A stretch of 64,000 nucleotides of DNA from Rhodoferax_B ferrireducens_A (lineage in GTDB: Bacteria > Pseudomonadota > Gammaproteobacteria > Burkholderiales > Burkholderiaceae_C). The DNA lies in the NCBI RefSeq assembly GCF_031458075.1, contig NZ_JAVDXT010000001.1, positions 868,001 through 932,000 on the forward strand. The letters are read 5' to 3'. Made by a program: the position numbers and the translations under genes. Position 1 is the stretch's first letter; each line of letters starts with the position of its first letter. The notes beneath the pieces were generated by a model. The model ran no database searches and had not been told where the DNA came from. It was given only the letters and a program-made list of their open reading frames with translations. Positions 26,194 through 34,347 of the stretch are shown here, piece by piece.

Positions 26194-26251
26194 GGCGGCT
26201 CGGGTCGATCCCGCTAGGCGCAACGCGTGATGGTGCTGGCCGGATAGAAGG

Positions 26252-26290
26252 TTGCTATTTATTCGATAGCTGCTCGCGCAGGGTTTTCAT
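26252..26290 (+). repeat. Truncated palindromic repeat, copy 4
   Basis: Only one half of the element is present: TTGCTATTTATTCGATAGCTGC followed by TCGCGCAGG. It stops where the cassette-flanking sequence begins; the TGCGCTGGAGGCC half is missing. Confidence 0.55.
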
Positions 26291-26364
26291 GGGTTGACGG
26301 GTGATTTGGCTTGTAGGTTCTTTGGGTTTGTTGACGCCACTCGCATCCTCGGCCGGGTAGTCGC

Positions 26365-26465
26365 CCCGGCAGGCGACCAACTTCTTTTGCTTCGCCAAAA
26401 GAAGTCAGCAAGAAAAGGCGAGTCGAAGTCGTCGCCTGGCTGCGCCGGTAACCTGGGCGTTAGGC
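26365..26465 (+). other. Degenerate attC-like site, upstream boundary of the cassette
   Basis: The right half of an attC is recognisable: GCCGGTAACCTGGGC followed by core GTTAGGC (26459-26465, consensus GTTRRRY). The left arm CCGGCAGGCGAC (26366-26377) is partly complementary to GTCGCCTGGCTGCGCCGG (26431-26448). A consensus RYYYAAC box is not evident. The site encloses a hairpin, ACTTCTTTTG with CAAAAGAAGT (26380-26405). Confidence 0.5.
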
Positions 26466-27622
26466 CCTCTATGACCACGACCGAGCTTGTCATCTCGCCT
26501 GTTGGCACCACTTCCATTCTCAGCGCAGTGCAATCAGATCTCAAAAGCACGGAACCAAAATTGAACCAAAGTACATCGACTCGATCAAATGAAGCGTCAG
26601 CGCTTGTTTCGAAACCAAGCATCACGGAGCGACTGGCTACTTGGGCCGAAAAGTCGCCGTCGGTCCGGCTTTGGGTTCGGATCAATCAGTCGATGACCGT
26701 GTTGAGTCTGATTGTTGCGTCCATCGCATTCGCCCTTGCGTACTTAAAGTACACCGAAGACAACCATAAAGCCGATGAGGATCGTGTTGCCAAGGCGTGG
26801 GATGTCGTCGTACGGATGTCGGGCAGGCAAAGCAATGGCGGCCAAGTCAGCGCAATGGAAAGACTTGTTAGGAGCAACACCTCGCTGGCACGAATAGACC
26901 TGCACCAAACCTTCCTTGCTCACGCGAAGTTGGAAAAGGCTGACCTGCAAGCGGCCAACTTGGCAGGATCGGACTTGAGCGGAGCGAACATGCGCCACGC
27001 GCGACTTGCGGGTGCGGATCTAAGTGGGGCGAACCTCTCTTATGCAGATCTGAGCGGAGCAGATTTAAGCGGCGTCAACCTCGGTAGTGCCAACCTTGCC
27101 TTCGCGACAATAGATGTGAACGCCATCGAGGCGCGCAGCATCGCAATGGCCGATATCACGGGAGCTCGTTTCGTCTATGTCGACGACGACGATTCCACCA
27201 TCTGGGACACCTATGCTGACACCCTAGGCGAAGGGGATGCCGCCCAGAACGTGCAACACATCATTGACAGTACCTGTTCGGACGCACGTTTTAACGAAAA
27301 GCTCGGTCGTGAGGTTCCGTTCGTAATCCATGCCCGACGTTGTCCGCACCCGTTGGACTATGAAAGCCTGAAGCGACAGCGACCTTCGATGCCCGCGACC
27401 TCCGCATCGTCTCCTTCATGAGTTACTCGCCTGGGCGGTTGCCCCATTTTTGTGGACACTTGAACCTAACGCAGTTGGAGTGAACTTGCCAAACCCTGCC
27501 TACGCGCCCTCGCCTAACGAATCGTTCAACGCGGACGCTAACATTGGCCATCGCTTCGCGATTTTGATGGCCAATGTTGGTGCCCTGTGCGCTTCGCGCT
27601 CCGGCGTCGGTTAACTCGGGCG
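26460..27622 (+). mobile_element. Solitary integron-type gene cassette
   Basis: From the recombination point in GTTAGGC to the one in GTTGAAC there are 1163 bases containing one gene and its attC site, the classical layout of an integron cassette. Coding begins six bases after the left core. Its base composition is more AT-rich than neighbours. No integrase gene or further cassettes are present in the window, so it is a lone cassette. Confidence 0.65.
26471..27421 (+). CDS. Membrane-anchored pentapeptide-repeat protein (cassette-borne)
   Basis: The product has 316 residues from ATG 26471, right after the left core site; a longer open frame upstream is not coding. A hydrophilic N-terminus (1-70) is followed by one transmembrane helix at about 75-93 (VLSLIVASIAFALAYL). 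A pentapeptide-repeat solenoid spans about 141-230 with repeats such as ADLQAANLAGSDLSGANM. The C-terminus has a cysteine pair and a low-complexity tail. Pentapeptide proteins include the integron-borne Qnr gyrase protectors, but the membrane helix and different domain layout argue against a Qnr role. Function unknown; it lies in a cassette and is more AT-rich than its flanks, suggesting transfer. Confidence 0.8.
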   Translation: MTTTELVISPVGTTSILSAVQSDLKSTEPKLNQSTSTRSNEASALVSKPSITERLATWAEKSPSVRLWVRINQSMTVLSLIVASIAFALAYLKYTEDNHKADEDRVAKAWDVVVRMSGRQSNGGQVSAMERLVRSNTSLARIDLHQTFLAHAKLEKADLQAANLAGSDLSGANMRHARLAGADLSGANLSYADLSGADLSGVNLGSANLAFATIDVNAIEARSIAMADITGARFVYVDDDDSTIWDTYADTLGEGDAAQNVQHIIDSTCSDARFNEKLGREVPFVIHARRCPHPLDYESLKRQRPSMPATSASSPS

Positions 27623-27628
27623 TTGAAC
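27512..27628 (+). other. Integron attC recombination site
   Basis: The 117-base site starts with core GCCTAAC (27512-27518, RYYYAAC) and TCGTTCAACGCGGACGC, and ends with GCGTCGGTTAACTCGGGC and core GTTGAAC (27622-27628). This layout matches the aadA-type attC arms closely. The spacer forms AACATTGGCCATC (27540-27552) with GATGGCCAATGTT (27566-27578), a perfect 13-bp stem. It is the 3' boundary of the pentapeptide-repeat cassette. Bases 27422-27511 between the stop codon and the site show no gene. Confidence 0.78.
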
Positions 27629-27801
27629 GTCCAGCCTCAAAAATGGGAAGTGGCAGCCTTTATGCGGAACCTGCCCCTTGCGGTCGGCACGCTAAACGTC
27701 AGCAATCGCTGCGGAGCGGACACCGTGCACTCCGGCTGCAACGCTTCAACTACCTCGGTACGCCGCCGCCCAACATCTGCACACCGCGCCAGCAATCCAG
27801 C
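27629..27801. other. Non-coding stretch between attC and the GFA gene
   Basis: This stretch of 173 bases has no credible gene on either strand. It may be remnant cassette DNA. Together with 27422-27628 it makes the 380-base gap before the GFA gene. Confidence 0.4.
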
Positions 27802-28149
27802 TCAGACCGCCCGCCCGTCGTAGTGCTGCACCGGGATAGCCGCCAGGTCCAGCCCCTCCAGGCAGCGGATATTGACAGCGGCCATGCGATTGCCTTTGGG
27901 GTCGGTGCCTTCACCAAACGGATGGATGCCGCAGCTGGCGCAGAAGTGGTGTTTGATCACATGCTTGTTGAACAGGTAGGTGCTCAGGTTTTCCTCGGGG
28001 GTCTGCAGCTGCAGCTGCTCGCGCGGCACGAACCACATCAGCGAACCCTTGCGCACGCAGATCGAGCAATTGCATTCCATGGCGCCTTTGATTTCGCCGT
28101 CCACGGTGAAGCGGATCTTGCCGCAGTGGCAGTTGCCGGTGTAGACCAT
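27802..28149 (-). CDS. GFA-family zinc protein
   Basis: The product has 115 residues. It has the cysteine pattern of the family: CHCGKIRF, CNCSICVRKG and CASCG bind zinc. GFA (glutathione-dependent formaldehyde-activating-like) proteins are mostly uncharacterised, so this name is not a proven activity. It is cotranscribed after the VOC gene with a 25-base gap. Confidence 0.88.
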   Translation of the reverse strand: MVYTGNCHCGKIRFTVDGEIKGAMECNCSICVRKGSLMWFVPREQLQLQTPEENLSTYLFNKHVIKHHFCASCGIHPFGEGTDPKGNRMAAVNIRCLEGLDLAAIPVQHYDGRAV

Positions 28150-28174
28150 ACCGAGTCTCCTGTCGAAGTTGTTG

Positions 28175-28588
28175 TTAGGGCATGACGATCACCATCCAGG
28201 ATACCCCGAACTTGTCCGCCACCATGCCGAAGCTGGACGCGTAAAAGGTCTTGCCCAGGGGCATTTGCACCTGGCCGCCCTGGCTCAGCGCGTTGAACAG
28301 CTTTTCGGCATGCGTGCCATCTTTGGCGTCCAGCGACAGCGAGAAGCCTTTGAAGCTGGGCGGCTCGGTGCTGTTGCCGTCCGATGCCATCACCACCGCT
28401 TCGCCGACGCGCATGCTGGCATGCATGATCTTGTTCTGGAAGCCCGCGGGCAGCATGCCTTCGGGGCAGGGCTCGGGGCTCTCGGCATAGCGCATCTGCA
28501 TGGTGACCTCGGCGCCCAGCGCCTCGGTGTAGAAAGCCAGGGCCTCTTCGCAGCGGCCGTTGAAGAACAGATAGGGTTGAACTTGCAT
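28175..28588 (-). CDS. VOC-family protein (PhnB/glyoxalase-like)
   Basis: The product has 137 residues with paired beta-alpha-beta-beta-beta units of the vicinal-oxygen-chelate fold, opening MQVQPYLFFNGRCEEALAFY. Features such as MHASMRVG and SSFGMVADKFGVSWM match PhnB-like proteins. It has no obvious catalytic assignment. It is upstream of the GFA gene in the same direction, a pairing common in beta-proteobacteria. Confidence 0.88.
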   Translation of the reverse strand: MQVQPYLFFNGRCEEALAFYTEALGAEVTMQMRYAESPEPCPEGMLPAGFQNKIMHASMRVGEAVVMASDGNSTEPPSFKGFSLSLDAKDGTHAEKLFNALSQGGQVQMPLGKTFYASSFGMVADKFGVSWMVIVMP

Positions 28589-28690
28589 AAAGTCTCCTGT
28601 GGGGCGTGGAAAGCATCCACAGCAGCGATGCTAGAACCGATGCCGGGCAGCGTCTACACCAGGATGTAAGCAGAGGTTCTTGCGGCAGCA

Positions 28691-28750
28691 TGCTACATAA
28701 ATGGTAGCTTGCTGCGCAGGATCTATATGCGCCAGAGGCCGGTTTTATGC
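28691..28750 (+). repeat. Dispersed palindromic repeat, copy 5
   Basis: Plus-strand copy: GGTAGCTTGCTGCGCAGG, then ATATGCGCCAGAGGCC and GGTTTTAT. It lies between the stop of the SDR gene and the start of the VOC gene. Confidence 0.75.
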
Positions 28751-28757
28751 TGAATCT

Positions 28758-29513
28758 TCAATCAAACTGCAGACCGCCGTTCAGGTCCAGCACCTCGCCG
28801 GTGATGAAGCCGCTGAGCGGATGGGCCAGGAACAGCACGCTGTGCGCCAGCTCTTCCAGCTCGCAGAAGCGGCCGACCGGGATCTTCTGCCGCAGCTCGG
28901 CCTGGCGCTCGGCACTGACCTGCTCGGTCAGCATCTGGGTTTTGACGAAGGTCGGCGCCAGTGCGTTGCAGGTGACGCCAAACGGCGCGTACTCGCGGGC
29001 GAAGCTGAAGGTCAGCGAAATGATGCCGCCCTTGCTGGCCGCATAGGCGGGCAGCGGTGACAGGCCGCCGGTCTTGGCGCCGTACGACGACATGTTGACG
29101 ATGCGGCCGAAGCCGCGCGCCTTCATGCCGGGCGCCACGCGCTGGCTGACGAAGAACACGCCGTCCAGGTTGATGCGCAGGGTTTTGTGCCAGAGCTCGG
29201 GCGTGGTTTGCTCGCAGTTGGCGTACTGCAGAAAGCCGGCGTTGTTGACGCACACATCGATGCGGCCAAAGTGCGCCTCGATCTGGTCGCAGGCGGTCTG
29301 CACCTGGGCGTAGTCGCTCACGTCCATGACGAAGCAGGCCAGGCGGTCGCCATGCGCGGCCAGGCTGCTGGCTACCTGCTCGGTGTGCAGGTCGGTGGCG
29401 GCCACGCGGTAGCCAGCCTCCAGCAGCGCGCGGACGGTGGCCAGGCCCATGCCGGCGTTGGCGCCGGTTACGAGGGCGACCTGGTCTTGGATAGGGGGTG
29501 TGTTGTTCAGCAT
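28758..29513 (-). CDS. SDR oxidoreductase of the hexuronate locus
   Basis: The product has 251 residues. It is a classical SDR with TGANAGMG, NNAGF and an intact Ser-Tyr-Lys triad (MSSYGAKTGGLSPLPAYAASKGG). The C-terminus (GFITGEVLDLNGGLQFD) is typical. It lies 25 bases downstream of the mannonate-type oxidoreductase and shares its transcript, so it probably handles a sugar acid or polyol. The substrate cannot be read from the sequence. Confidence 0.87.
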   Translation of the reverse strand: MLNNTPPIQDQVALVTGANAGMGLATVRALLEAGYRVAATDLHTEQVASSLAAHGDRLACFVMDVSDYAQVQTACDQIEAHFGRIDVCVNNAGFLQYANCEQTTPELWHKTLRINLDGVFFVSQRVAPGMKARGFGRIVNMSSYGAKTGGLSPLPAYAASKGGIISLTFSFAREYAPFGVTCNALAPTFVKTQMLTEQVSAERQAELRQKIPVGRFCELEELAHSVLFLAHPLSGFITGEVLDLNGGLQFD

Positions 29514-29538
29514 GGGTGAGACTCGGGTTGGTGGAAAT

Positions 29539-30957
29539 TCAGGATGGGAGGCTGCTGCGCAGCTCGGCCAGTGCGGCGGTCACGCTGCCGGTCTGGATGC
29601 GCTGCAGCCAGTGGGTCACGCGGGCGGTCCATTGCGGGTTGCGGGGCAGGTCGGCGCCCCAGACGGAGGGCAGGGCCAACACGGCTTGGACCGTGGCTGC
29701 AGCGTCGCCACGGTGCTGCTGCGCCAGCGCCTGCAGCATGGCGCCCATCGGGTCCGAGATCGCATACGGCTGGCCGGCATCGTCTTCGGCCAGCAGGTAG
29801 CGCAGCCACACGGCGCTGGCAAAGGCCAGGGGCTCGACCGGCGCGCCGGCGGCGAGACGGGCCTGGATGGTCGGCAGCCAGCGCAGCGGAATCTTCAGCG
29901 AGCTGTCGGAGGCGATCTGGTGCACCTTGTGGCGCAGGTCGGGGTTGGCAAAGCGCGCCAGCAGCGCGTCGCGGTAGGCCGGCAAGCCCGGGCGCTGCAG
30001 CTGCGGCATCACCACTTCGGTCATCAGGTGGTGGACGAACCAGTGGATGTCCGGCTGGGCCACGCAGTCGGAGACGGTGGGCAGGCCCATCACCGCGCCC
30101 ATCAGCGCGATGGCCGTGTGGCTGCCATTCAGCATGCGCAGCTTGGCCTCTTCGAAAGGCAGCACCTCCTGCACCACCTGCACGCCGGCAGAGGCCAGCA
30201 AGGCGGCGTCTTGTGGGTCGACAAAGTTGTCTTCGATCACCCATTCCCAGAAGCCTTCGGTGCCCAGCGCGCAGGCATCTTCCAGGCCCAGCACCTGGGC
30301 GGCGTCGGCGCGGTGTTGCGCGGTGGCGGCTGGCACGATGCGGTCGACCATGCTGTTCGGGAAGCGGCACTGGCGGTCTATCCATTGCGCCAACGCGGGG
30401 TCGGTTTTCTCCGCCGCGTCCAGGCATAGCTGGCGCAGCTTGTGGCCGTTGCCGGTGAGGTTGTCGCAGGAGGCGATGGTCAGTCCGCCCAGGCCCGCCG
30501 CCTGCCGTGCGGCCAGGCCTTGGACCAGCAGGGTGGCGAGTTCGGGTCCATAGGCTTTTTCGGTGACTGTCAGCGTGATCCAGCGGGTGCTGGGTGCGGC
30601 GATGGCGGCTACCACCTGCCCAGGTTCACGCGCGGCCACGCAGGTCTGGCTTAGCGCGCCCACCACCTGCCAGCGGCGCCCCTCGGCATTGGCGATCTGC
30701 AGCGCGTACAGGCCGTCTTGCGCGGCCAGTGCATCGGCGAGCTCGGTGCTGCGCATGGCCACGCCCAGCACGCCCCAGCGCGGGTCGCCCTGGCCCAGCA
30801 AGGCGTCGAACACGACGGCCTGGTGGGCGCGGTGGAAGGCCCCCAGGCCCAGGTGCACCAAGCCTATCGGCAAGGGGCTGCGCTGGTACTGCGGCAGCTG
30901 CAGCGATGGGGGGGATGGGGTCAAGGTAGCAAGAGAGGCTTGGGAAAGTGCGCGCAT
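29539..30957 (-). CDS. Mannitol-dehydrogenase-family oxidoreductase (mannonate/fructuronate type)
   Basis: The product has 472 residues, matching UxuB/mannitol dehydrogenases. An N-terminal Rossmann domain (IGLVHLGLGAFHRAHQ) and the family signature KLRMLNGSH with catalytic Lys and His are present, with SCDNLTGNG and ADIHWF-like segments in between. It most likely interconverts D-fructuronate and D-mannonate with NAD, which fits the ManD dehydratase at 35835. It is divergent from the GntR regulator with an operator-rich spacer. A mannitol or altronate specificity cannot be excluded. Confidence 0.85.
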   Translation of the reverse strand: MRALSQASLATLTPSPPSLQLPQYQRSPLPIGLVHLGLGAFHRAHQAVVFDALLGQGDPRWGVLGVAMRSTELADALAAQDGLYALQIANAEGRRWQVVGALSQTCVAAREPGQVVAAIAAPSTRWITLTVTEKAYGPELATLLVQGLAARQAAGLGGLTIASCDNLTGNGHKLRQLCLDAAEKTDPALAQWIDRQCRFPNSMVDRIVPAATAQHRADAAQVLGLEDACALGTEGFWEWVIEDNFVDPQDAALLASAGVQVVQEVLPFEEAKLRMLNGSHTAIALMGAVMGLPTVSDCVAQPDIHWFVHHLMTEVVMPQLQRPGLPAYRDALLARFANPDLRHKVHQIASDSSLKIPLRWLPTIQARLAAGAPVEPLAFASAVWLRYLLAEDDAGQPYAISDPMGAMLQALAQQHRGDAAATVQAVLALPSVWGADLPRNPQWTARVTHWLQRIQTGSVTAALAELRSSLPS

Positions 30958-31089
30958 GGGCTGGTAGGGACAGAGCGAAAAAGGATGTCATTGGACAACT
31001 GGACCAACCAATTAGCCCATAGTGGTAAACCATTAAACCAAATTTTGGTTTACCAATTAATATTTGGTCCAACCACTTTGAAGAACACC
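30958..31089. promoter_or_regulatory. Divergent promoter region with GntR/FadR-type operator palindromes
   Basis: This AT-rich spacer carries several TGGT/ACCA sites. TGGTCCAACCA at 31065-31075 fits the FadR-subfamily pattern TGGTN3ACCA exactly. A perfect palindrome TAAACCAAA-T-TTTGGTTTA lies at 31034-31052, and TGGTAAACCA (31023-31032) faces TGGTTTACCA (31046-31055). A degenerate site, TGGACCAACCA, lies at 31000-31010. The adjacent GntR protein is the expected ligand. Confidence 0.65.
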
Positions 31090-31842
31090 ATGGCACTGCA
31101 ACTGATCCAACCCAGCGACGATGGCTCGGCCTCCCCAAAGACCGACAAAACCGAGAAACTCGGCTCGGACCGCTCCTACCAGCGCCTGGCAGCGCAAATG
31201 CTGCTGCTGATTGCGCAGGGCGAATTCAAGCTGGGCGAGCGCTTGCCGTCCGAGCGCGCGCTGGCCGAGCGCTTTGACGTCAGCCGCACCTCGGTGCGCG
31301 AGGCCATGATTGCGCTGGAACTGCAAGGCGTGGTCGAAGTGCGCGGCGGCTCGGGCATTTATGTGACCCAGACCAGCAGCACCAGCGCCGCCCCGGCCTA
31401 CATGCCCGAGACCGGCCCCGGCCCCTTCGAGCTGCTGCGCGCACGCTGCCTGATCGAGTCGGAAATCGCCTCGGTGGCGGCCGAGACCCGCAAGGACAGC
31501 GACCTGGACCGGATCTTCTCGGCCCTGACCGATATGCACGACAACATGGACGACAAAGAGGCCAACGAAGCGGCGGACCAGCTGTTCCACCTGCGCATCG
31601 CCGAGTCCACCGGCAACAGCGTGCTGCTGCAGATGGTGACCGCCATGTGGGCCCAGGCCCGCGGCCCGGTCTGGACCAAGATTGAACACCATTTCCACAC
31701 CCCCGATCTGCGTATGGCCTCCCATGCGGACCACCAGCGCATCTTCAAGGCCTTGCTGGCGCGCGACCCCATCGCCGCCCGGGCGGCGATGCGCGCCCAT
31801 CTGGAGCGCGTGATCGGCGAATTTGCCCAGGCCTGGCGCTAG
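31090..31842 (+). CDS. GntR/FadR-subfamily transcriptional regulator
   Basis: The product has 250 residues from ATG 31090. The N-terminal winged helix (LGERLPSERALAERFDVSRT, about 50-70, VREAMIALELQGVVEV) is followed by an FCD ligand domain with FHLRIAEST and an acidic/His metal-binding set (DHQRIFKALLARD). It resembles UxuR/ExuR-type regulators. It opens the plus-strand operon of transporter and ManD and faces the oxidoreductase gene across repeated TGGT...ACCA palindromes, so it probably represses both directions in response to a sugar acid. Confidence 0.9.
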   Translation: MALQLIQPSDDGSASPKTDKTEKLGSDRSYQRLAAQMLLLIAQGEFKLGERLPSERALAERFDVSRTSVREAMIALELQGVVEVRGGSGIYVTQTSSTSAAPAYMPETGPGPFELLRARCLIESEIASVAAETRKDSDLDRIFSALTDMHDNMDDKEANEAADQLFHLRIAESTGNSVLLQMVTAMWAQARGPVWTKIEHHFHTPDLRMASHADHQRIFKALLARDPIAARAAMRAHLERVIGEFAQAWR

Positions 31843-31873
31843 GCCTCTCGCGCACAGAACAACAGGAGACAAC

Positions 31874-32722
31874 ATGAGATTCAAGCCCTTGCATTCCACG
31901 TCCGCCCGCCACTGGCTGGCCGGCCTGTTGCTGGCCGCCGGCAGCTCTGCGCTGCTGGCCCAGGCCCCGCCGGCCCCGGGCGCCAGCCCGCGCATCGATG
32001 CGATCCAGAAGGCCGGCGAGCTGCGTGTAGGCGTGCTGCAAAACTCGCCCTGGCTGGTAGAGAACACCACCGGCAATGGCCCGGCCTGGAGCGGCCCGGC
32101 CTGGCTGCTGGCCACCGAATACGCGCGCTTGCTGAAGGTCAAGCTGCAGCCCGTCGCCGTGTCGCATGAAACCAAGGTGCCGGTGCTGGCGGCCAACCAG
32201 GTCGACATGACGATCAGCCCGCTGGGCGAAACCCCGGAACGCCTGAAGGTGGTGGACTTCGTTGTTTATTCCAGCACCAGCGTCTGCATGTTCGGTCGCG
32301 CCGGCAACGAAAAGCTGGCCAAGGTGAACTCGGTGGACGACCTGAATAGCCCCGACATCACCATCGCCTATTTCACCGGCGGCGCCGAAGAAAACTGGGT
32401 CAAGGAGCGCTTCCCCAAAGCCAAGCTGCGCGCCGTGGCCAGCTCGGGCGCCACCGCGCCGGTGGAAGAGATCATGGCCAAGCGGGCCGACGCGGCGCCG
32501 ATCAACCGCGTGCCCTGGGTGAACCTGAACCAGAAGGTCAAGGGCCTGGTGGTCTACCCCAAGGACAACAACTGCCAGGGCAGCCAGGAAAAAGCCTCGC
32601 CCGTGGGCCTGGCGGTAGACAAGAACCAGCAGGTGTATCTGGACTGGCTGCGCCAGGTAGAAAAGACGCTGCAGGCCACGCTGACCGCAGACGAAAAGCG
32701 CGTCATCGACAACATCAAGTGA
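31874..32722 (+). CDS. ABC transporter solute-binding protein, PAAT family (copy A)
   Basis: The product has 282 residues from ATG 31874 (AGGAGA upstream). The signal peptide ends near residue 31 (AAGSSALLAQAPP). A family-3 solute-binding fold follows (GELRVGVLQNSPWLV, NQVDMTISPLGETPERLKVV). A very similar paralogue starts 83 bases downstream, suggesting tandem duplication. It is in an operon with two permeases, an ATPase and ManD, so its ligand is probably a sugar acid or related amino-containing compound rather than an ordinary amino acid. The ligand is unproven. Confidence 0.85.
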   Translation: MRFKPLHSTSARHWLAGLLLAAGSSALLAQAPPAPGASPRIDAIQKAGELRVGVLQNSPWLVENTTGNGPAWSGPAWLLATEYARLLKVKLQPVAVSHETKVPVLAANQVDMTISPLGETPERLKVVDFVVYSSTSVCMFGRAGNEKLAKVNSVDDLNSPDITIAYFTGGAEENWVKERFPKAKLRAVASSGATAPVEEIMAKRADAAPINRVPWVNLNQKVKGLVVYPKDNNCQGSQEKASPVGLAVDKNQQVYLDWLRQVEKTLQATLTADEKRVIDNIK

Positions 32723-32723
32723 G

Positions 32724-32745
32724 CTGGGTGCGGCCACGCACCCAG
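32724..32745 (+). other. Hairpin between tandem receptor genes
   Basis: CTGGGTGCG (32724-32732), loop GCCA and CGCACCCAG (32737-32745) form a perfect 9-bp stem directly after the first receptor stop. It may protect the upstream message or tune expression; there is no T-run. Confidence 0.5.
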
Positions 32746-32805
32746 TAAGCCGCGGCGCGGGACCGCGATGGTTTCCCGCATCCACACATCTATCGGAGAC
32801 ACAAC

Positions 32806-33654
32806 ATGCAGAAACACGCTGTCCGCCTTGGCGCGGCCCAAATCATCGCCGCCGCCGCGGTACTGGCTGCCGCTTCCAGCGCCGCCCTGGCCCAGACCCC
32901 ACCGGCACCCGGTGCCAGCCCGCGCATCGACGCGATCCGCAAGGCCGGCGTGCTGCGCGTCGGCGTGGTCAACAACCCGCCCTGGCTGGCACAGAACACC
33001 ACCGGCGAGGGCGAACCCTGGGCCGGCCCATCGTGGCTGCTGGGCAAGGAGTTCGCCAAGCTGCTGGGCGTGAAGATCGAGCCCGTGCCGGTGAGCCATG
33101 AAACCAAGGTGCCGGCGCTGATCGCCAACCAGATGGACATCATGATCGGCCCGCTGAACCAGAACGCCGAACGCTCCAAGATCATCGACTTCGTGACCTT
33201 CTCCAGCACCGGCGTCTGCATGTTCGGCCGCGCCGACAACCCCAGGTTCACCAATGTGAAGACGCTGGAAGAATTCAACAAGCCCGAGATCACCATGGCC
33301 TATTTCTCGGGCGCTGGCGAAGAACCCATGGTGCGCGCCCAGTTCCCGAATGCCAAGCTGCGCGGTGTGACCAATTCCGGCTCTGTCGCGCCCATCGAAG
33401 AAGTGCTGGCCGGCCGCTCCGACGTGGCGCCGCTGAACCGCATGCTGTGGCCCAACATCAGCAAGAAGGTCAAGGGCCTGGCGGTGTTCCCCAAGGAAAA
33501 CAACTGCCAGGACAGCAAGATCTTCGAGATCAAGACCGGCATGGGCGTGAACAAGAACGAGCAGGTCTATCTGGACTGGCTGCGTGAGGTCGAGAAGCGC
33601 ATGGAGCCTGCTTTGGCCGCCGAAGAAGTTCGCATGACGCAAGCGCTGAAGTAA
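32806..33654 (+). CDS. ABC transporter solute-binding protein, PAAT family (copy B)
   Basis: The product has 282 residues, the same length as the upstream paralogue. A signal peptide is followed by a family-3 fold (GVLRVGVVNNPPWLAQNTTG, IANQMDIMIGPLNQNAERSK, SSTGVCMFGRADNPRF). The two share long near-identical stretches such as PAPGASPRIDAI, SHETKVP and NNCQ. It may bind a related but different ligand. It sits directly ahead of the permeases, so it may be the main receptor of this transporter. Confidence 0.86.
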   Translation: MQKHAVRLGAAQIIAAAAVLAAASSAALAQTPPAPGASPRIDAIRKAGVLRVGVVNNPPWLAQNTTGEGEPWAGPSWLLGKEFAKLLGVKIEPVPVSHETKVPALIANQMDIMIGPLNQNAERSKIIDFVTFSSTGVCMFGRADNPRFTNVKTLEEFNKPEITMAYFSGAGEEPMVRAQFPNAKLRGVTNSGSVAPIEEVLAGRSDVAPLNRMLWPNISKKVKGLAVFPKENNCQDSKIFEIKTGMGVNKNEQVYLDWLREVEKRMEPALAAEEVRMTQALK

Positions 33655-33681
33655 GCGCCGGCGCAACCTGAGGACTGCCCC

Positions 33682-34347
33682 ATGGACGTCGACTTTTCCC
33701 CGCTGATCGACAACTGGCGCTTCTTCGCCAGCGGTTTCGGCGTCACGGTGGCACTCAGCGTCATCAGCGCTATCACCAGCTTGCTGGCGGGCCTGGTGAT
33801 CGCCTTGCTGCGCCTGTACGGGCCGCGCTGGCTCAGCCGGCTGCTGGTGTTCTATGTGGACACCATGCGCGCCATCCCCATCCTGGTGGTGCTGGTGTGG
33901 ATCTACTTCGCGTTTCCGATCCTGGCCGGCGTGACCTTTCCGCCGTTCTGGGCGGCGCTGGTGGGGCTGACCCTGCACATTGCCGCTTACGCGTCGGAGA
34001 TCATCCGTGCGGGCATCGAGTCCATCCGCCCCGGCCAGACCCGGGCCGGACTGGCGCTGGGTATGTCGCGGGCGCAGATTCTGCGCAAGATCATCCTGCC
34101 GCAGGCCACGATACGCATGCTGCCGGCCTTCGGCTCGGTGCTGACCATGGCCATCAAGGACACGGCCATCGCCACCGTGATCGCCGTGCCCGAGTTGATG
34201 CACCGCGCCGAGACCGTGGCCGGCCAGAGCTACCGGCCGGTGGAGGTGTTCACCGCGGTGATGGTGTTGTACTTCCTGCTGCTGTTCCCGGTGACCCGCG
34301 TGGTCGACCGCGCTTACCACAAACTCGCACACCTGGGGCGCTCATGA
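33682..34347 (+). CDS. ABC transporter permease, polar amino-acid type (subunit 1)
   Basis: The product has 221 residues with about five hydrophobic helices and the EAA-like cytoplasmic loop (GIESIRPGQTRAGLALGMS) typical of HisMQ/GlnP permeases. It ends with TGA overlapping the ATG of the second permease. It pairs with that gene and the ATPase to form an importer. Confidence 0.9.
   Translation: MDVDFSPLIDNWRFFASGFGVTVALSVISAITSLLAGLVIALLRLYGPRWLSRLLVFYVDTMRAIPILVVLVWIYFAFPILAGVTFPPFWAALVGLTLHIAAYASEIIRAGIESIRPGQTRAGLALGMSRAQILRKIILPQATIRMLPAFGSVLTMAIKDTAIATVIAVPELMHRAETVAGQSYRPVEVFTAVMVLYFLLLFPVTRVVDRAYHKLAHLGRS

Noticed and set aside
26471..27421. Pentapeptide protein as a Qnr-type quinolone-resistance gene
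   Set aside because: It has a transmembrane helix, a shorter solenoid and a long extra N-terminus; nothing supports gyrase protection.
27574..28185. A plus-strand frame across the attC end and opposite the GFA gene
   Set aside because: The GFA cysteine motifs are on the minus strand; the plus frame lacks any domain and crosses the recombination site.
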